Positions 16,724 through 24,323 of a stretch of DNA of 64,000 bases are shown piece by piece. The stretch's first letter is position 1; every line of letters begins with the position of its first letter. Made by a program: the position numbers and the translations under genes. This DNA is from Actinoplanes cyaneus (lineage in GTDB: Bacteria > Actinomycetota > Actinomycetes > Mycobacteriales > Micromonosporaceae): contig NZ_BOMH01000036.1 in assembly GCF_016862095.1 (NCBI RefSeq), positions 124,001-188,000 of the forward strand, in the 5' to 3' direction. Under the pieces are notes generated by a model, which searched no databases, was not told the origin of the DNA, and worked only from the letters and a program-made list of their open reading frames with translations.

Positions 16724-16843
16724 CCGGTACGCCGCCGGCCCAGTCGCGCACCTACGACTTCTTACCCCTGACCGGCTACGCCGCCGGTCCAGTCGCGCAC
16801 TTACGGCTTCTTCCCCTGACCGGCTACGCCGTCGCCCCAGTCC
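16694..16843. repeat. 48-bp tandem repeat at the rhomboid 3' end
   Basis: Two full units of exactly 48 bases (16721-16768 and 16769-16816) each begin TGACCGG and end CTTCTTNCCCC. A partial unit precedes them inside the rhomboid gene and a decayed one follows from 16817. The TGA that opens the first unit is the rhomboid stop codon, so the array looks like slipped duplication of the gene's own 3' end. Confidence 0.8.
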
Positions 16844-16960
16844 CGTCCGTCCCGCTCCGCGACGTCCGCCCTGCCCCGGATCGCTGCGCGCTGCCCGGCT
16901 CCAGCTGGTTCTGACCGGAAAATAACGTCTGCGTGGGATGGTTTGGGTGTTTTGGGGTGG

Positions 16961-18325
16961 TCAGGCTGCGGTGAGGGTGACGGTGTAGCCGAGGGCTTCG
17001 AGTTGCTGGATGTGGTTGCGGGTTCTGCGTTGGTCGCTGGTGCGGTTGGTGTGGTGGTCGGCGCCGAGGTCGTGGAAGCGGCTGGTGGGGTCGGCGAGCA
17101 GGTGCCAGATGGCGACGAGGATGGATCGGGCGACGGCGACGAGGGCTTTGGGTTTGCCGCGGCGTTTGACCAGTCGTTTGTAGCGTTCGCCGAGGAAGGT
17201 GTCGGTGCGGGCGGCGGTGGCGGCGGCCAGGCCGAGGGCGGCTTTGAGGTAGGGGTTGCCTTTGCCGGTTTTGCCGGTGGTCTGCCGGGTGCCGGACTGG
17301 ATGGTGCGTGGTGAGAGTTTGGCCCAGGACACCAGGTGCGCGGCGGTCGGGAATTGGGTCATGTCCAGGCCGGTCTCGGCGATGATGTTCTGGGCGCCGG
17401 TGATGCCGATGCCGGGGATCTCGGCCAGGCGCTGCACCGGTGGCAGTGGCCGGTTGCCGGGATTGCTGGTGCCCTCGCCGCCGTGTGCGCCGCCGTCGTG
17501 TGCGCCGGGGCTGTTGCTGTGTTCGGTGATCAGTTCGTCGATGCGGGTGGTGAGCTGCTCGATCGTGGCGGTGAGGGCGTCGATCTGGTCGAGCATGATT
17601 CTGGCCAGTTCGCCGTGGTGGGCATCGAAGCGGCCGGTGAGTGCTTCGATGAGTTCGCTGTTCTTGGACCGCATCCGGCCGCGGGCCAGCGCGGCCAGGA
17701 CCCGCGGGTCGCGTTCACCGTCGATGAGTGCCTCGATCATGGCGCGGGCGGACAGGGTGTCCAGTGAGGAGGCCACTGACGACACTTTGATCAGCGCGTC
17801 TTCCAGGAGTTTCTCCAGGCGCTGCCAGTGCCGGCTGGACTCGCGGATCAGATCGGTGCGGGTGTAGTCACGCAGGTTCCGGATCGGTTCCGGTGGCACG
17901 AACGAGGATCGCAGCATGCCTTTCTCGGTCAGTTTCGCCAGCCAGACCGCGTCGAGTTTGTCGGTCTTGGGCCGGCCCGGGACGTTCTTGACGTCGCGGG
18001 CGTTGACCAGTTGCACGTCCAGGCCACTGTCTTCGAACAGGTAGTACCAGATCCGCCAGTAGTCCGAGGTGCTCTCCAGGGTGATCTTCTGGATCCCGGA
18101 CTCGAGTAGTTGCCCGGCCAGGGCACTGACCGCGGTGGTGGTCGCCGGCACATCCCAGACCTGGCACCACCGGCGCCGCGGGTCCTGCGGATGCGGCACC
18201 CGGGTGCAGACCTTGCCGGACTGTTTACCCACATCGACAGCGCAGACCCGGTCGAAGACCTGCTCGTACTGCTCGTCGGGGACTTCCTGCGGCTGCGAGA
18301 CCTGCCGTGATCGTGGCCGGGACAT
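16961..18325 (-). CDS. IS110-family transposase (DEDD recombinase)
   Basis: A 454-residue transposase. The N-terminal RuvC-like DEDD domain shows Asp-31 (CAVDVGKQSGK), Glu-84 (ITLESTSDYW) and the Asp pair 122/125 (TDKLDAVWLAKL). A central helical coiled region leads to the C-terminal Tnp2 domain, with the helix-hairpin-helix-like RLAEIPGIGITGAQNIIAET and the segment SWAKLSPRTIQSGTRQ holding the catalytic serine region. Length and order are typical of IS110, and the frame is intact, so the element may be active. A Gly/His-rich linker (about residues 265-285) sits between the domains. Confidence 0.95.
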   Translation of the reverse strand: MSRPRSRQVSQPQEVPDEQYEQVFDRVCAVDVGKQSGKVCTRVPHPQDPRRRWCQVWDVPATTTAVSALAGQLLESGIQKITLESTSDYWRIWYYLFEDSGLDVQLVNARDVKNVPGRPKTDKLDAVWLAKLTEKGMLRSSFVPPEPIRNLRDYTRTDLIRESSRHWQRLEKLLEDALIKVSSVASSLDTLSARAMIEALIDGERDPRVLAALARGRMRSKNSELIEALTGRFDAHHGELARIMLDQIDALTATIEQLTTRIDELITEHSNSPGAHDGGAHGGEGTSNPGNRPLPPVQRLAEIPGIGITGAQNIIAETGLDMTQFPTAAHLVSWAKLSPRTIQSGTRQTTGKTGKGNPYLKAALGLAAATAARTDTFLGERYKRLVKRRGKPKALVAVARSILVAIWHLLADPTSRFHDLGADHHTNRTSDQRRTRNHIQQLEALGYTVTLTAA

Positions 18326-18364
18326 CCCGGGCTCCTTTCCTCACCAGCGGCTACCGGTGAGTTG

Positions 18365-18500
18365 CCCGGGGGTCTTGGTCAAGCAATCGAAAATCTGACC
18401 GGCGTGCTCGTAGCAACAGTGCGTGGCCCTCCCAGGCCAGACCCCACCACCAGACTCATGGACGGACTCCACGTTCCAAGACCAGCGACCGGCGTCGACG
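18365..18500 (-). ncRNA. Candidate bridge RNA region of the IS110 element
   Basis: IS110 elements are known to encode a bridge RNA in the leader upstream of the transposase, with a target-binding loop followed by a donor-binding loop. Here the minus-strand leader holds, 5' to 3': GCTGGTCT (18486-18479, like GCTGGTT left of the target core), CCATGAG (18461-18455, complement of target CTCATGG) and CCGGTCAG (18402-18395, exact complement of the element end CTGACCGG at 16911-16918). The exact RNA ends are not determined. Confidence 0.55.
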
Positions 18501-18580
18501 GGCAACCCACCAACCACAACGAGGCCGGCACCCGCCCTATTTTCACGTCCGCGAGACGTCACCCGAAGGAGACAAGATGA

Positions 18581-18624
18581 CTCATGGGCGTTATGAGGCA
18601 TGAATAACGCCCATGAGAACCAGC
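18581..18624. repeat. 51-bp palindromic repeat, right part of the interrupted copy
   Basis: This carries the inner left stem CTCATGGGCGTTAT, a nine-base loop GAGGCATGA and the full right arm ending GAGAACCAGC at 18624. The missing outer left arm GCTGGTTCT is at 16904-16912, on the other side of the IS. The two pieces together make a 51-bp palindrome with 21-base arms. Confidence 0.85.
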
Positions 18625-18707
18625 CAAGACGTGGCGGCGCGTCGCTGAGAGTGCGTCCCGGCGGCTTCGCGTAGGTGGACGGGCTGGCGGCGGGTGCCCC
18701 GGGGTGG

Positions 18708-19109
18708 TCAGGCGCGGAGGGTGGCGAGCTCGGTGGCCACGTCTTCGGGGTCGGCGCCCAACTCGTGCGCCCCGAACAGGTAGACGGCGTCGCCGGTGTC
18801 GATCTCCAGGAGCTCGCTGCGCAGCCCGCGCCGGGTGGTCCGGTCGACCCGTACCTTCTCCACCTCCGGCCAGCGGACGTGCCGCCGCCGGGCGAAGCCG
18901 GTGACGACCGTGACCCCGTCACTGTCGGCGGCGAGACGGACCGGCACGAGCACGTCCCGCGCCGCCCAGACGACGAGACCGGAACCGACCAGCACGGCGA
19001 GCGCCCATCGGATGGGATCGTGGGCGGCGAAGGCGACGGCGAGCACCACCACGGCGACCGCGCCCGTCAGCTTGGTGACCGGCAGGACCGGTTTGACGCG
19101 CCATTGCAT
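18708..19109 (-). CDS. PH-domain-like membrane protein
   Basis: A 133-residue protein starting at the ATG of MQWRVKPVLPVTKL. Two adjacent hydrophobic helices (LTGAVAVVVLAVAFAA and ALAVLVGSGLVVWAA) come first. A small beta-rich domain follows (RLAADSDGVTVVTGF, RRRHVRWPEVEKVRV, LEIDTGDAVYLFG), matching the layout of bacterial PH (bPH) domain proteins in which the Trp-Pro-Glu-Val segment is typical. The function is unknown; such proteins sit in the inner membrane of actinomycetes. A longer upstream reading of this frame crosses the divergent gene and is not supported. Confidence 0.75.
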   Translation of the reverse strand: MQWRVKPVLPVTKLTGAVAVVVLAVAFAAHDPIRWALAVLVGSGLVVWAARDVLVPVRLAADSDGVTVVTGFARRRHVRWPEVEKVRVDRTTRRGLRSELLEIDTGDAVYLFGAHELGADPEDVATELATLRA

Positions 19110-19197
19110 GGGGACACTATGGCAGCCCGATCGCTGTAATTCCTTATTCAGCAGCTCGGGCCGCTGCCTCCACAGTTCACAACCCGTTAAACATGTC

Positions 19198-19620
19198 ATG
19201 GACGTGATCCCGCGTACGTTCCTTCCCACCACCCTCGAATCCGGCGCCGCCATTCCCAGCCGGCATCTCCCGATCGTCGAGCGGTGCGTCGACCCCGGCG
19301 ACGACGCGGTTCTGGTGACCCGGTGCACGCGGCCGGACGCCCCGCTCGCCGGTGAGTACCTGCTGCTGCTCACCCACCGCCGGCTCGTCGTGATCCAGCG
19401 AACGCCCGTGCTGCACCGCCTGCGCCTGCATCTGAACGCGAACCTGCGGCACCTGAGCGACGTCACCTGGCGTCCCGATCTGAGCCGCCCGGCCCTGGAG
19501 ATGGCGGCCACGGCGGTGGACGGGGTTCGCGAGCGCTTCCGGATCAAGTTCCCGGACACCGAGTCGGTCTGGCTCTTCGAGGCGAAGTTGCGCGAGGTCT
19601 TCCTAGGCACCGCCGCCTAG
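19198..19620 (+). CDS. Hypothetical protein, PH-like
   Basis: A 140-residue soluble protein starting at ATG 19198. Its pattern is PIVERCVDPGDDAVLVTRCT, YLLLLTHRRLVVIQR, LHLNANLRHLSDVTW, RIKFPDTESVWLF, which alternates strands and ends with a helix (EAKLREVFLG). The 'T..RLVV...R...H......L..V.W' pattern recalls bacterial PH domains acting as small membrane or protein docking modules. It is divergent from the PH-like membrane protein, 88 bases away, so the two may be functionally linked. Its last 18 bases overlap the convergent transketolase subunit gene. No firm family assignment. Confidence 0.65.
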   Translation: MDVIPRTFLPTTLESGAAIPSRHLPIVERCVDPGDDAVLVTRCTRPDAPLAGEYLLLLTHRRLVVIQRTPVLHRLRLHLNANLRHLSDVTWRPDLSRPALEMAATAVDGVRERFRIKFPDTESVWLFEAKLREVFLGTAA

Positions 19621-20484
19621 GAACGCCCGGAGCGACCGGCGCAGGCCCGCCGCGTCCAGCCCGTGTGCCCGGGCGTGGTCCTCCCAGGTTCCGTAGTCGC
19701 GGATCTCGGCCCGTCCCACCCCGAGGTGCAGCGCCCGGTGCGGCAGGCCGCTGAGCGCCTCGCTGACCAGGCGCGCCGACGTGCCGGCCAGGTACGGCTC
19801 GACCACGATCACCTCGCCCTCGGCAAGCAGTCGCATCCCTTCGGTGTCCAGCGGTCGCGGCGTGTTGGTGTACGCCACGGTGACGTCCAGGTCCGCGGTC
19901 GCCGCCAGCACCGGGTCGAGCATCGGCCCGACCGCCACCACCAGGGGGCCTCCGCGCTTGAGCACGCGCAGCTTCCCGCCGTCCGGGTACGCCCTCGTGT
20001 TCTCCTGCAGCCCCAGCCGGATGTACACCCGGTCGTCGTGCCGGGCCGCCTCGCGCAGCATGGCCGGCACCTCGTCGTGGTGCCCGGGAACCAGCACGGT
20101 CCAGCCCTCGAGTGTGTCGAGCAGCGCGACGTCGCCGGGCGAATGGTGTGTGTACCCGGAGGCGGCCGAGTCATAGGATCCGCCGATGCTGACCAGCACC
20201 GCGCCGGTGTCCTGGTGCCCGAGGTCGAGCTTGATCTGCTCGTACGCCCGGTCGACGAGAAACGGCGCGTAGGAGTGCAGGTAGGGCCGCATCCCGGTCA
20301 TCGCCAGCCCGCCTCCCACGCCGACCATGAGCTGCTCCCGGATGCCCACGTTGAGCGCCCGGTCGGGATGCTTGCGCAGCGCCGGCGCGAACACGTCGGC
20401 GGAGATGTCGGCGAGCACCAGCGCCGTCCTGGGGTCCTCGTCGAGCAGCGCCGTGGTGGCGGCGACGAACGTCTCACGCATCAT
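19603..20484 (-). CDS. Transketolase, C-terminal (pyrimidine-binding) subunit
   Basis: A 293-residue protein corresponding to the C-terminal half of transketolase. It carries the thiamine pyrimidine-binding region with the activating Glu in NVGIREQLMVGVGGGLAM, SYAPFLVDRAYEQIKLD and SGYTHHSPGDVALL, then a C-terminal Rossmann-like domain (EVIVVEPYLAGTSARLV). It starts two bases after the stop of the N-terminal subunit gene, so the two are translated together and form the split alpha2-beta2 enzyme. The split type is often used in secondary metabolism or in species with a second transketolase; the substrate here is unknown. Confidence 0.9.
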   Translation of the reverse strand: MMRETFVAATTALLDEDPRTALVLADISADVFAPALRKHPDRALNVGIREQLMVGVGGGLAMTGMRPYLHSYAPFLVDRAYEQIKLDLGHQDTGAVLVSIGGSYDSAASGYTHHSPGDVALLDTLEGWTVLVPGHHDEVPAMLREAARHDDRVYIRLGLQENTRAYPDGGKLRVLKRGGPLVVAVGPMLDPVLAATADLDVTVAYTNTPRPLDTEGMRLLAEGEVIVVEPYLAGTSARLVSEALSGLPHRALHLGVGRAEIRDYGTWEDHARAHGLDAAGLRRSLRAFLGGGA

Positions 20485-20486
20485 CT

Positions 20487-21140
20487 TCAGCTCCACTTGG
20501 GTTCGACTGCCGCGACGATCAAATGCGGTTTTCCCGTACGGACGAGCAGGCCCCGTTCGATCTCGTCGTGATCGTGGCCGTCGACCAGGGAGACCGTCCA
20601 GCCGGGGAAACGGGCGGGGATGCCGCCCGGCCAGCCGTGGGTCGCCGACCGGTTGTCGATGACGATCGCGGTCAGCGGCAGGGGCAGCGCCGCGGCGTAC
20701 GCGATCGCCTCGTGATTCGACCCCTCGTCCAGTTCCGCGTCGCCGAGCAGGACGAACGTGCGGGTCTGGAGGTAGCCCTGCGCCCGCAGTCCGAGCGCGA
20801 CGCCGACGGCGAGCCCGAGCCCGTGCCCGAGTGAGCCGGTGCCGGCCTCGACGCCGGGGATCAGCACGCGGTCCGGGTGCGTGCCGAGCGGGCTGTTCCA
20901 CTGCCCCATCCGGTCGAGCCAGTCCTCCGGGATGAAGCCCCGGTCGGCCAGCACCGCGTAGTACGCGGCCGGCCCGTGCCCCTTGGAGAGCAGGAATCGG
21001 TCGCGGTCCGGCTCGTCGGCGGTTTCCGGCGTGATCCGCAGGACCCGCTCGTAGAGGACGCGGATCACGTCGAGTGTGGAGTGTGCGCTGGGTGCGTGCT
21101 TCTCGTCACCTGTCAGGCGGCGCAGCGTGGAAACGGTCAT
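20487..21140 (-). CDS. Transketolase, N-terminal (ThDP-binding) subunit
   Basis: A 217-residue subunit starting at MTVSTLRRLTGDEKH; an upstream in-frame extension would run through the soxR operator. It has the family's start of the pyrophosphate domain (STLDVIRVLYERVL), FLLSKGHGPAAYYAVLADRG, GSLGHGLGLAVGVALG, and the ThDP motif GDAELDEGSNHEA...NRS, with the usual GDG written GDA. It binds the diphosphate and magnesium end of the cofactor. It forms an operon with the C-terminal subunit and is divergent from soxR. Confidence 0.9.
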   Translation of the reverse strand: MTVSTLRRLTGDEKHAPSAHSTLDVIRVLYERVLRITPETADEPDRDRFLLSKGHGPAAYYAVLADRGFIPEDWLDRMGQWNSPLGTHPDRVLIPGVEAGTGSLGHGLGLAVGVALGLRAQGYLQTRTFVLLGDAELDEGSNHEAIAYAAALPLPLTAIVIDNRSATHGWPGGIPARFPGWTVSLVDGHDHDEIERGLLVRTGKPHLIVAAVEPKWS

Positions 21141-21157
21141 GTCGGATAGGCTGCAAC

Positions 21158-21173
21158 TTGAAGTGAACTTCAA
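21158..21173. promoter_or_regulatory. Palindromic operator between transketolase and soxR
   Basis: TTGAAGTGAACTTCAA is a 7-2-7 inverted repeat of the MerR/SoxR operator type. It lies just downstream of a soxR -10-like TAGGCT (21147-21152). It also lies between a possible TTGAAG and TATCCG facing the transketolase gene with a 19-base spacer, the spacing typical of MerR-activated promoters, though that -10 is only two bases from the annotated start. Confidence 0.55.
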
Positions 21174-21187
21174 CTCAAGGGGACCGC

Positions 21188-21631
21188 ATGGAGACCCTCA
21201 CCATCGGCGAGATGGCCGCCCGCAGCGGGGTGGCGCCCTCGGCGCTGCGCTACTACGAGCGGGAGGGCCTGCTGCACGCCGCCCGGACCGGCGGCAACCA
21301 GAGGCGGTACGAACGGGCCGACCTGCGCCGGATCGCGTTCATCAAGATCGCCCAGCAGGTCGGGGTGTCGCTCGACGAGATCCGGGAGGCGCTCGCCGAG
21401 CTGCCGGAGAACCGGACGCCCACGAAAGCCGACTGGTCCCGCCTCTCCAGCCACTGGCGGCACCGGCTGGAGGAGCGGATCGCCATGATGGAACGGCTGC
21501 GTGACCAGCTCACCGGGTGCATCGGCTGCGGCTGCCTGTCGTTGCAACGCTGCACCCTGATCAACCCGCGGGACCGGTTGGCGTCCCGGGGCACCGGCCC
21601 GCAGATGATACTGAATCCACCGCGGGACTGA
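21188..21631 (+). CDS. soxR: Redox-sensing transcriptional regulator SoxR
   Basis: A 147-residue MerR-family activator. The N-terminal winged helix is LTIGEMAARSGVAPSALRYY followed by RYERADLRRIAFIKIAQQVG. A dimerisation helix (HRLEERIAMMERLRDQLTG) leads to the [2Fe-2S] cluster motif CIGCGCLSLQRC (C-x2-C-x-C-x5-C), which identifies SoxR. In actinomycetes SoxR responds to redox-cycling compounds rather than superoxide alone. The start ATG 21188 has AAGGGG upstream. A palindromic operator lies in its own leader, so autoregulation is likely, and the divergent transketolase operon is the nearest candidate target. Confidence 0.93.
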   Translation: METLTIGEMAARSGVAPSALRYYEREGLLHAARTGGNQRRYERADLRRIAFIKIAQQVGVSLDEIREALAELPENRTPTKADWSRLSSHWRHRLEERIAMMERLRDQLTGCIGCGCLSLQRCTLINPRDRLASRGTGPQMILNPPRD

Positions 21632-21639
21632 GCCGGATC

Positions 21640-21990
21640 CTAGGATCCGGGTGACCGGCGCCGGTTCGCCTCCGCCTCGGCCTCCGCGATGATGCGTGCG
21701 CCCTCCCGGCGGGCCTCTGCCACGTGGTCCGCCGCCTGCTCCTCGGCGAGCTCGAGGATGCCCTCGACGCGGGTGCCCAGCTGGCTGAAGACCGGCTTCT
21801 CCGGTTTCTCGGCGGGCGTCGTGCCCTGCGCGGGGATCAGGTCCTTGCCGCTGTCCCGCCTGCCGAAGATCAGCAGAAGCAGGCCGAGACCGCCGGCGAC
21901 CACGGCCGGGATCGTCAGTGACTCGCCGGACCGAGCTCCCACGAACGTGCCCAGACCGAGAGCGGCCAGCACGATCCCGAATGTCCTCAC
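21640..21990 (-). CDS. Small membrane protein with charged cytosolic tail
   Basis: A 116-residue protein whose GTG start gives VRTFGIVLAALGLGTFVGA; a longer reading into the tRNA-Ser gene is rejected. Two short hydrophobic segments (FGIVLAALGLGTFVGA, LTIPAVVAGGLGLLLLIF) make a helical hairpin. The remaining 70 residues are hydrophilic and strongly helical (GILELAEEQAADHVAEARR, AEARREGARIIAEAEAEANR), rich in Ala and Glu, resembling the stalk of F-type ATPase b subunits by composition only. It converges on soxR with eight bases between the stop codons. Function unknown. Confidence 0.7.
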   Translation of the reverse strand: MRTFGIVLAALGLGTFVGARSGESLTIPAVVAGGLGLLLLIFGRRDSGKDLIPAQGTTPAEKPEKPVFSQLGTRVEGILELAEEQAADHVAEARREGARIIAEAEAEANRRRSPGS

Positions 21991-22166
21991 CGGCGGATGG
22001 TAGCGACCATCGTCGAATTCCGGCAGCTCACGGTTTTGTGCTCGGACCGTGCCCACCCGCGGACGTCGCCCTTGCGGGTTTCGCGTCCTGGGCCGGCCAC
22101 GGCCCTGCGAAGCCCGGAAGGGTCCCCGCGGGAGCGGCGGACCTGGACCCCGGCGGACGCAGGCAA

Positions 22167-22190
22167 TGAAGATCCTGAAGTTGATCTTCA
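22167..22190 (-). terminator. Terminator hairpin downstream of tRNA-Ser
   Basis: TGAAGATC and GATCTTCA form a perfect eight-base stem around CTGAAGTT. On the minus strand it comes about 30 bases after the tRNA 3' end and is followed by TT. Confidence 0.55.
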
Positions 22191-22220
22191 AGTGAAGCGT
22201 CCGCCGCGAGGGGCGGGAAG

Positions 22221-22305
22221 CGGAGGATGTGGGATTCGAACCCACGATGAGTTTCCCCATACCGGTTTTCAAGACCGGCGCCATCGGCCACTAGGCGAAT
22301 CCTCC
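22221..22305 (-). tRNA. tRNA-Ser (anticodon TGA)
   Basis: On the minus strand the acceptor GGAGGAT pairs with ATCCTCC plus discriminator G. The anticodon arm is CCGGTCTTGAAAACCGG with TGA in the loop. A long variable arm (TATGGGGAAACTCAT) and the T-arm GGGTTCGAATCCC complete a class II serine tRNA. The CCA end is not encoded. Confidence 0.95.
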
Positions 22306-22381
22306 CGTAGTGCTGCTCCAGTCTGCCAGATGCCCGCGGACCGCTGTCGCTTGTGTCGTACCCGTGGGGCATTGTCGGGGG

Positions 22382-23344
22382 ATGCACGCGATCGTGATCG
22401 AGGAGAAGCAGCTGCGCTGGGCCGAGGTTCCGGACCCGGAGCCGGCCGCCGGCGAGGTGATCGTCGACGTCACCGCTGCCGCGGTGAACCGCGCTGACCT
22501 GCTGCAACGTCAGGGACAGTATCCGCCGCCGCCGGGCGCGCCGGTCTATCCGGGGCTGGAGTGCTCCGGCGTGATCAGTGCTCTCGGGCCGGGCGTCGAG
22601 GGCCACCACGTGGGCGAGCGGGTCTGCGCGCTGCTGGCCGGCGGGGGCTATGCGGAACGGGTCGCGGTACCGGCCGGTCAGCTGCTGCCGGTGCCCGCCG
22701 GGTTGTCGCTGGTCGAGGCGGCGGCGCTGCCCGAGGTGGCGTGCACGGTGTGGTCCAACGTGGTGGCGCACGACCGGCTGCGGACGGGCGAGACGCTCCT
22801 GGTGCACGGCGGTGGCAGCGGGATCGGCACGTTCGCCGTCCAACTCGGCAAGGCGCTGGGCGCGAGGGTGCTGGTGACGGCGCGTGCGGCGAAGCACGAG
22901 CGGCTGCGGGCGCTCGGCGCCGACGTGACGATCGACTACTCGGAGCAGGATTTCGTGCAGGTGGTGCGCGAGGTCACCGACGGCCGGGGCGTCGATGTGG
23001 TGCTCGACATCATCGGAGCGAAGTACCTGGCGCGCAACATCGAGGCGCTCGCGCCGAACGGGCGGATCTCGGTGATCGGCTTCCAGGGCGGCACCCGGGC
23101 GGAGCTGGACCTGGGCGCGCTGATGGCCAAGCGAGGCACCATCTCGTCCACCTCGCTGCGGGCCCGCCCACTGGCCGACAAGGCGCGGGTCGTCGCCGGC
23201 GTGCGGGATCAGGTCTGGCCGCTGGTCTCCGCGGGCTTGGTCAAACCGGTCATCCACACGACGCTCCCGCTGGCGGAGGCGGCCGAGGCGCAGCGCGTTA
23301 TGGAGACCAGTGACCACCTCGGAAAGATCGTGCTGCTGCGCTGA
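22382..23344 (+). CDS. NAD(P)H quinone oxidoreductase (zeta-crystallin type)
   Basis: A 320-residue zinc-free MDR-family reductase starting at the ATG of MHAIVIEEKQ. The catalytic domain opens with the family's AAVNRADLLQRQGQYPPPPG and YPGLECSGVISALG. The cofactor domain has LLVHGGGSGIGTFAVQLGKA (NADPH phosphate loop) and DIIGAKYLARNIEALAPNGR. The C-terminus HTTLPLAEAAEAQRVMETSD is characteristic. No zinc ligand cysteines are present. It probably reduces quinones or enones. The gene is 1 kb from soxR, whose regulon in actinomycetes often includes such reductases, but no operator is seen upstream of it. Confidence 0.93.
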   Translation: MHAIVIEEKQLRWAEVPDPEPAAGEVIVDVTAAAVNRADLLQRQGQYPPPPGAPVYPGLECSGVISALGPGVEGHHVGERVCALLAGGGYAERVAVPAGQLLPVPAGLSLVEAAALPEVACTVWSNVVAHDRLRTGETLLVHGGGSGIGTFAVQLGKALGARVLVTARAAKHERLRALGADVTIDYSEQDFVQVVREVTDGRGVDVVLDIIGAKYLARNIEALAPNGRISVIGFQGGTRAELDLGALMAKRGTISSTSLRARPLADKARVVAGVRDQVWPLVSAGLVKPVIHTTLPLAEAAEAQRVMETSDHLGKIVLLR

Positions 23345-23497
23345 TCACCCGATCGGGGGCATATCCACTTGATGTTATGACCGATAAAGTCCTTTTTGCG
23401 GAGTGTCGCGCCGGTGTCCGGCCGCGGCGAACCCAGCATGGACGGACAGCGCGTCCGGTCCTCGGGTGCGCCCCGGCTGCGCTCCCTGGGGGACTCC

Positions 23498-24112
23498 GTG
23501 ACGTACACCTCACACCGTGCCACGACGATCCGGGTGCTCGATCCGGATGACGACGGTGTGGACGAGTGGGCCCTGCGCTGGCGAGCCCGGATCTGGGTGG
23601 GCGGCGGAATCCTCGTCGCCCTCGCCCTGATCGCCTTCGGGATCTGGGCGGTCGCCACCGCGGACCGCCCGACCGGCGGCCCGGCGGTGATCCGCGGTCT
23701 GCCCCCAGCCGACTTCCGGGACTCCGCTCCCGGCGGGTTCGGGCTGAGCGTGCGCAGCGTGCGATGCGGCGTTTCCGCGATCGGGCCGGACGGGCTCGAA
23801 CAGCGTGCCGGCGGTCAGTTCTGCCTGCTCGACGTGCGGGTCACCAACAACGGCCGTGAGCCGGAGCTCTTCGACAGCTCGGCTCAGCGCGTCTACGACG
23901 CCGATGGTGGAGCCTACGCCGTCGCCACCGAAGCTGCGGTATTTCTCAACGATGGCTATCCGACACTGCTCGGCGAGATCCGCCCAGGCGCTTCGGTGAA
24001 CGGCGTCCTGCCCTTCGACGTTCCGAAGAATGCCCAGCTCAGAGAGCTCTCGATGCACGGTTCGGGATCCACGCCCGGCATCCGGATGTCACTGCCGTCG
24101 GCCGACCAGTAG
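23498..24112 (+). CDS. Membrane-anchored DUF4352-like protein
   Basis: A 204-residue protein; GTG 23498 has GGGGGA seven bases upstream, while ATG 23438 is an in-frame alternative. A 30-residue cytosolic lead is followed by one membrane helix (WVGGGILVALALIAFGIWAV) and an extracytoplasmic beta-sandwich. Pattern elements are LSVRSVRCGVSAIGPDGL, FCLLDVRVTNNGREPELFD, QRVYDADGGAYAVATEAA and VLPFDVPKNAQLREL, the usual order of DUF4352 (an immunoprotective-like fold). Two cysteines in the first half could form a disulphide. Role unknown. Confidence 0.8.
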   Translation: MTYTSHRATTIRVLDPDDDGVDEWALRWRARIWVGGGILVALALIAFGIWAVATADRPTGGPAVIRGLPPADFRDSAPGGFGLSVRSVRCGVSAIGPDGLEQRAGGQFCLLDVRVTNNGREPELFDSSAQRVYDADGGAYAVATEAAVFLNDGYPTLLGEIRPGASVNGVLPFDVPKNAQLRELSMHGSGSTPGIRMSLPSADQ

Positions 24113-24323
24113 CGACCCTTTATCTCTTCGAGATCGGGGGGACAATTATCTGAATCCACCCACGCCGTAATTCAAGGTGTGTTGGCATGGTCCACGGAAT
24201 GCACAAAAGTTGTCCGGGTTCCCATTGCCCTCCTCAGACGGCGGCAAAAGCGCGGCAGAGCACGTTCATCCGCGCTGATGATGGGATTCGCGCGAGTGCC
24301 CCGGGCCTATTTCGGAGGCAACA

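Larger units (their letters stand above)
16911..18580 (-). mobile_element. IS110-family insertion sequence, 1670 bp
   Basis: Boundaries are deduced from the interrupted palindrome: joining the bases up to CT 16911-16912 with those after CT 18581-18582 restores a perfect 51-bp palindrome equal in length to the intact copy at 4096-4146. The CT dinucleotide is present on both sides, so the element may equally be written 16913-18582. There are no terminal inverted repeats and no longer target duplication, as known for IS110. In transposase orientation the 5' side has a 255-base leader and the 3' side about 50 bases. Confidence 0.88.

Noticed and set aside
16694..16843. 48-bp tandem units as a CRISPR array
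   Set aside because: Units are contiguous without unique spacers, there are too few of them, and no cas gene is nearby.
16724..16850. LPLTG-like sortase signals read in another frame of the 48-bp repeat
   Set aside because: The frame is not that of the rhomboid gene, has no start or ribosome site, and lacks the hydrophobic segment and basic tail of a sorting signal.
22028..23317. Long frame opposite the quinone oxidoreductase
   Set aside because: Antisense to a clear MDR enzyme and running through the tRNA-Ser gene.
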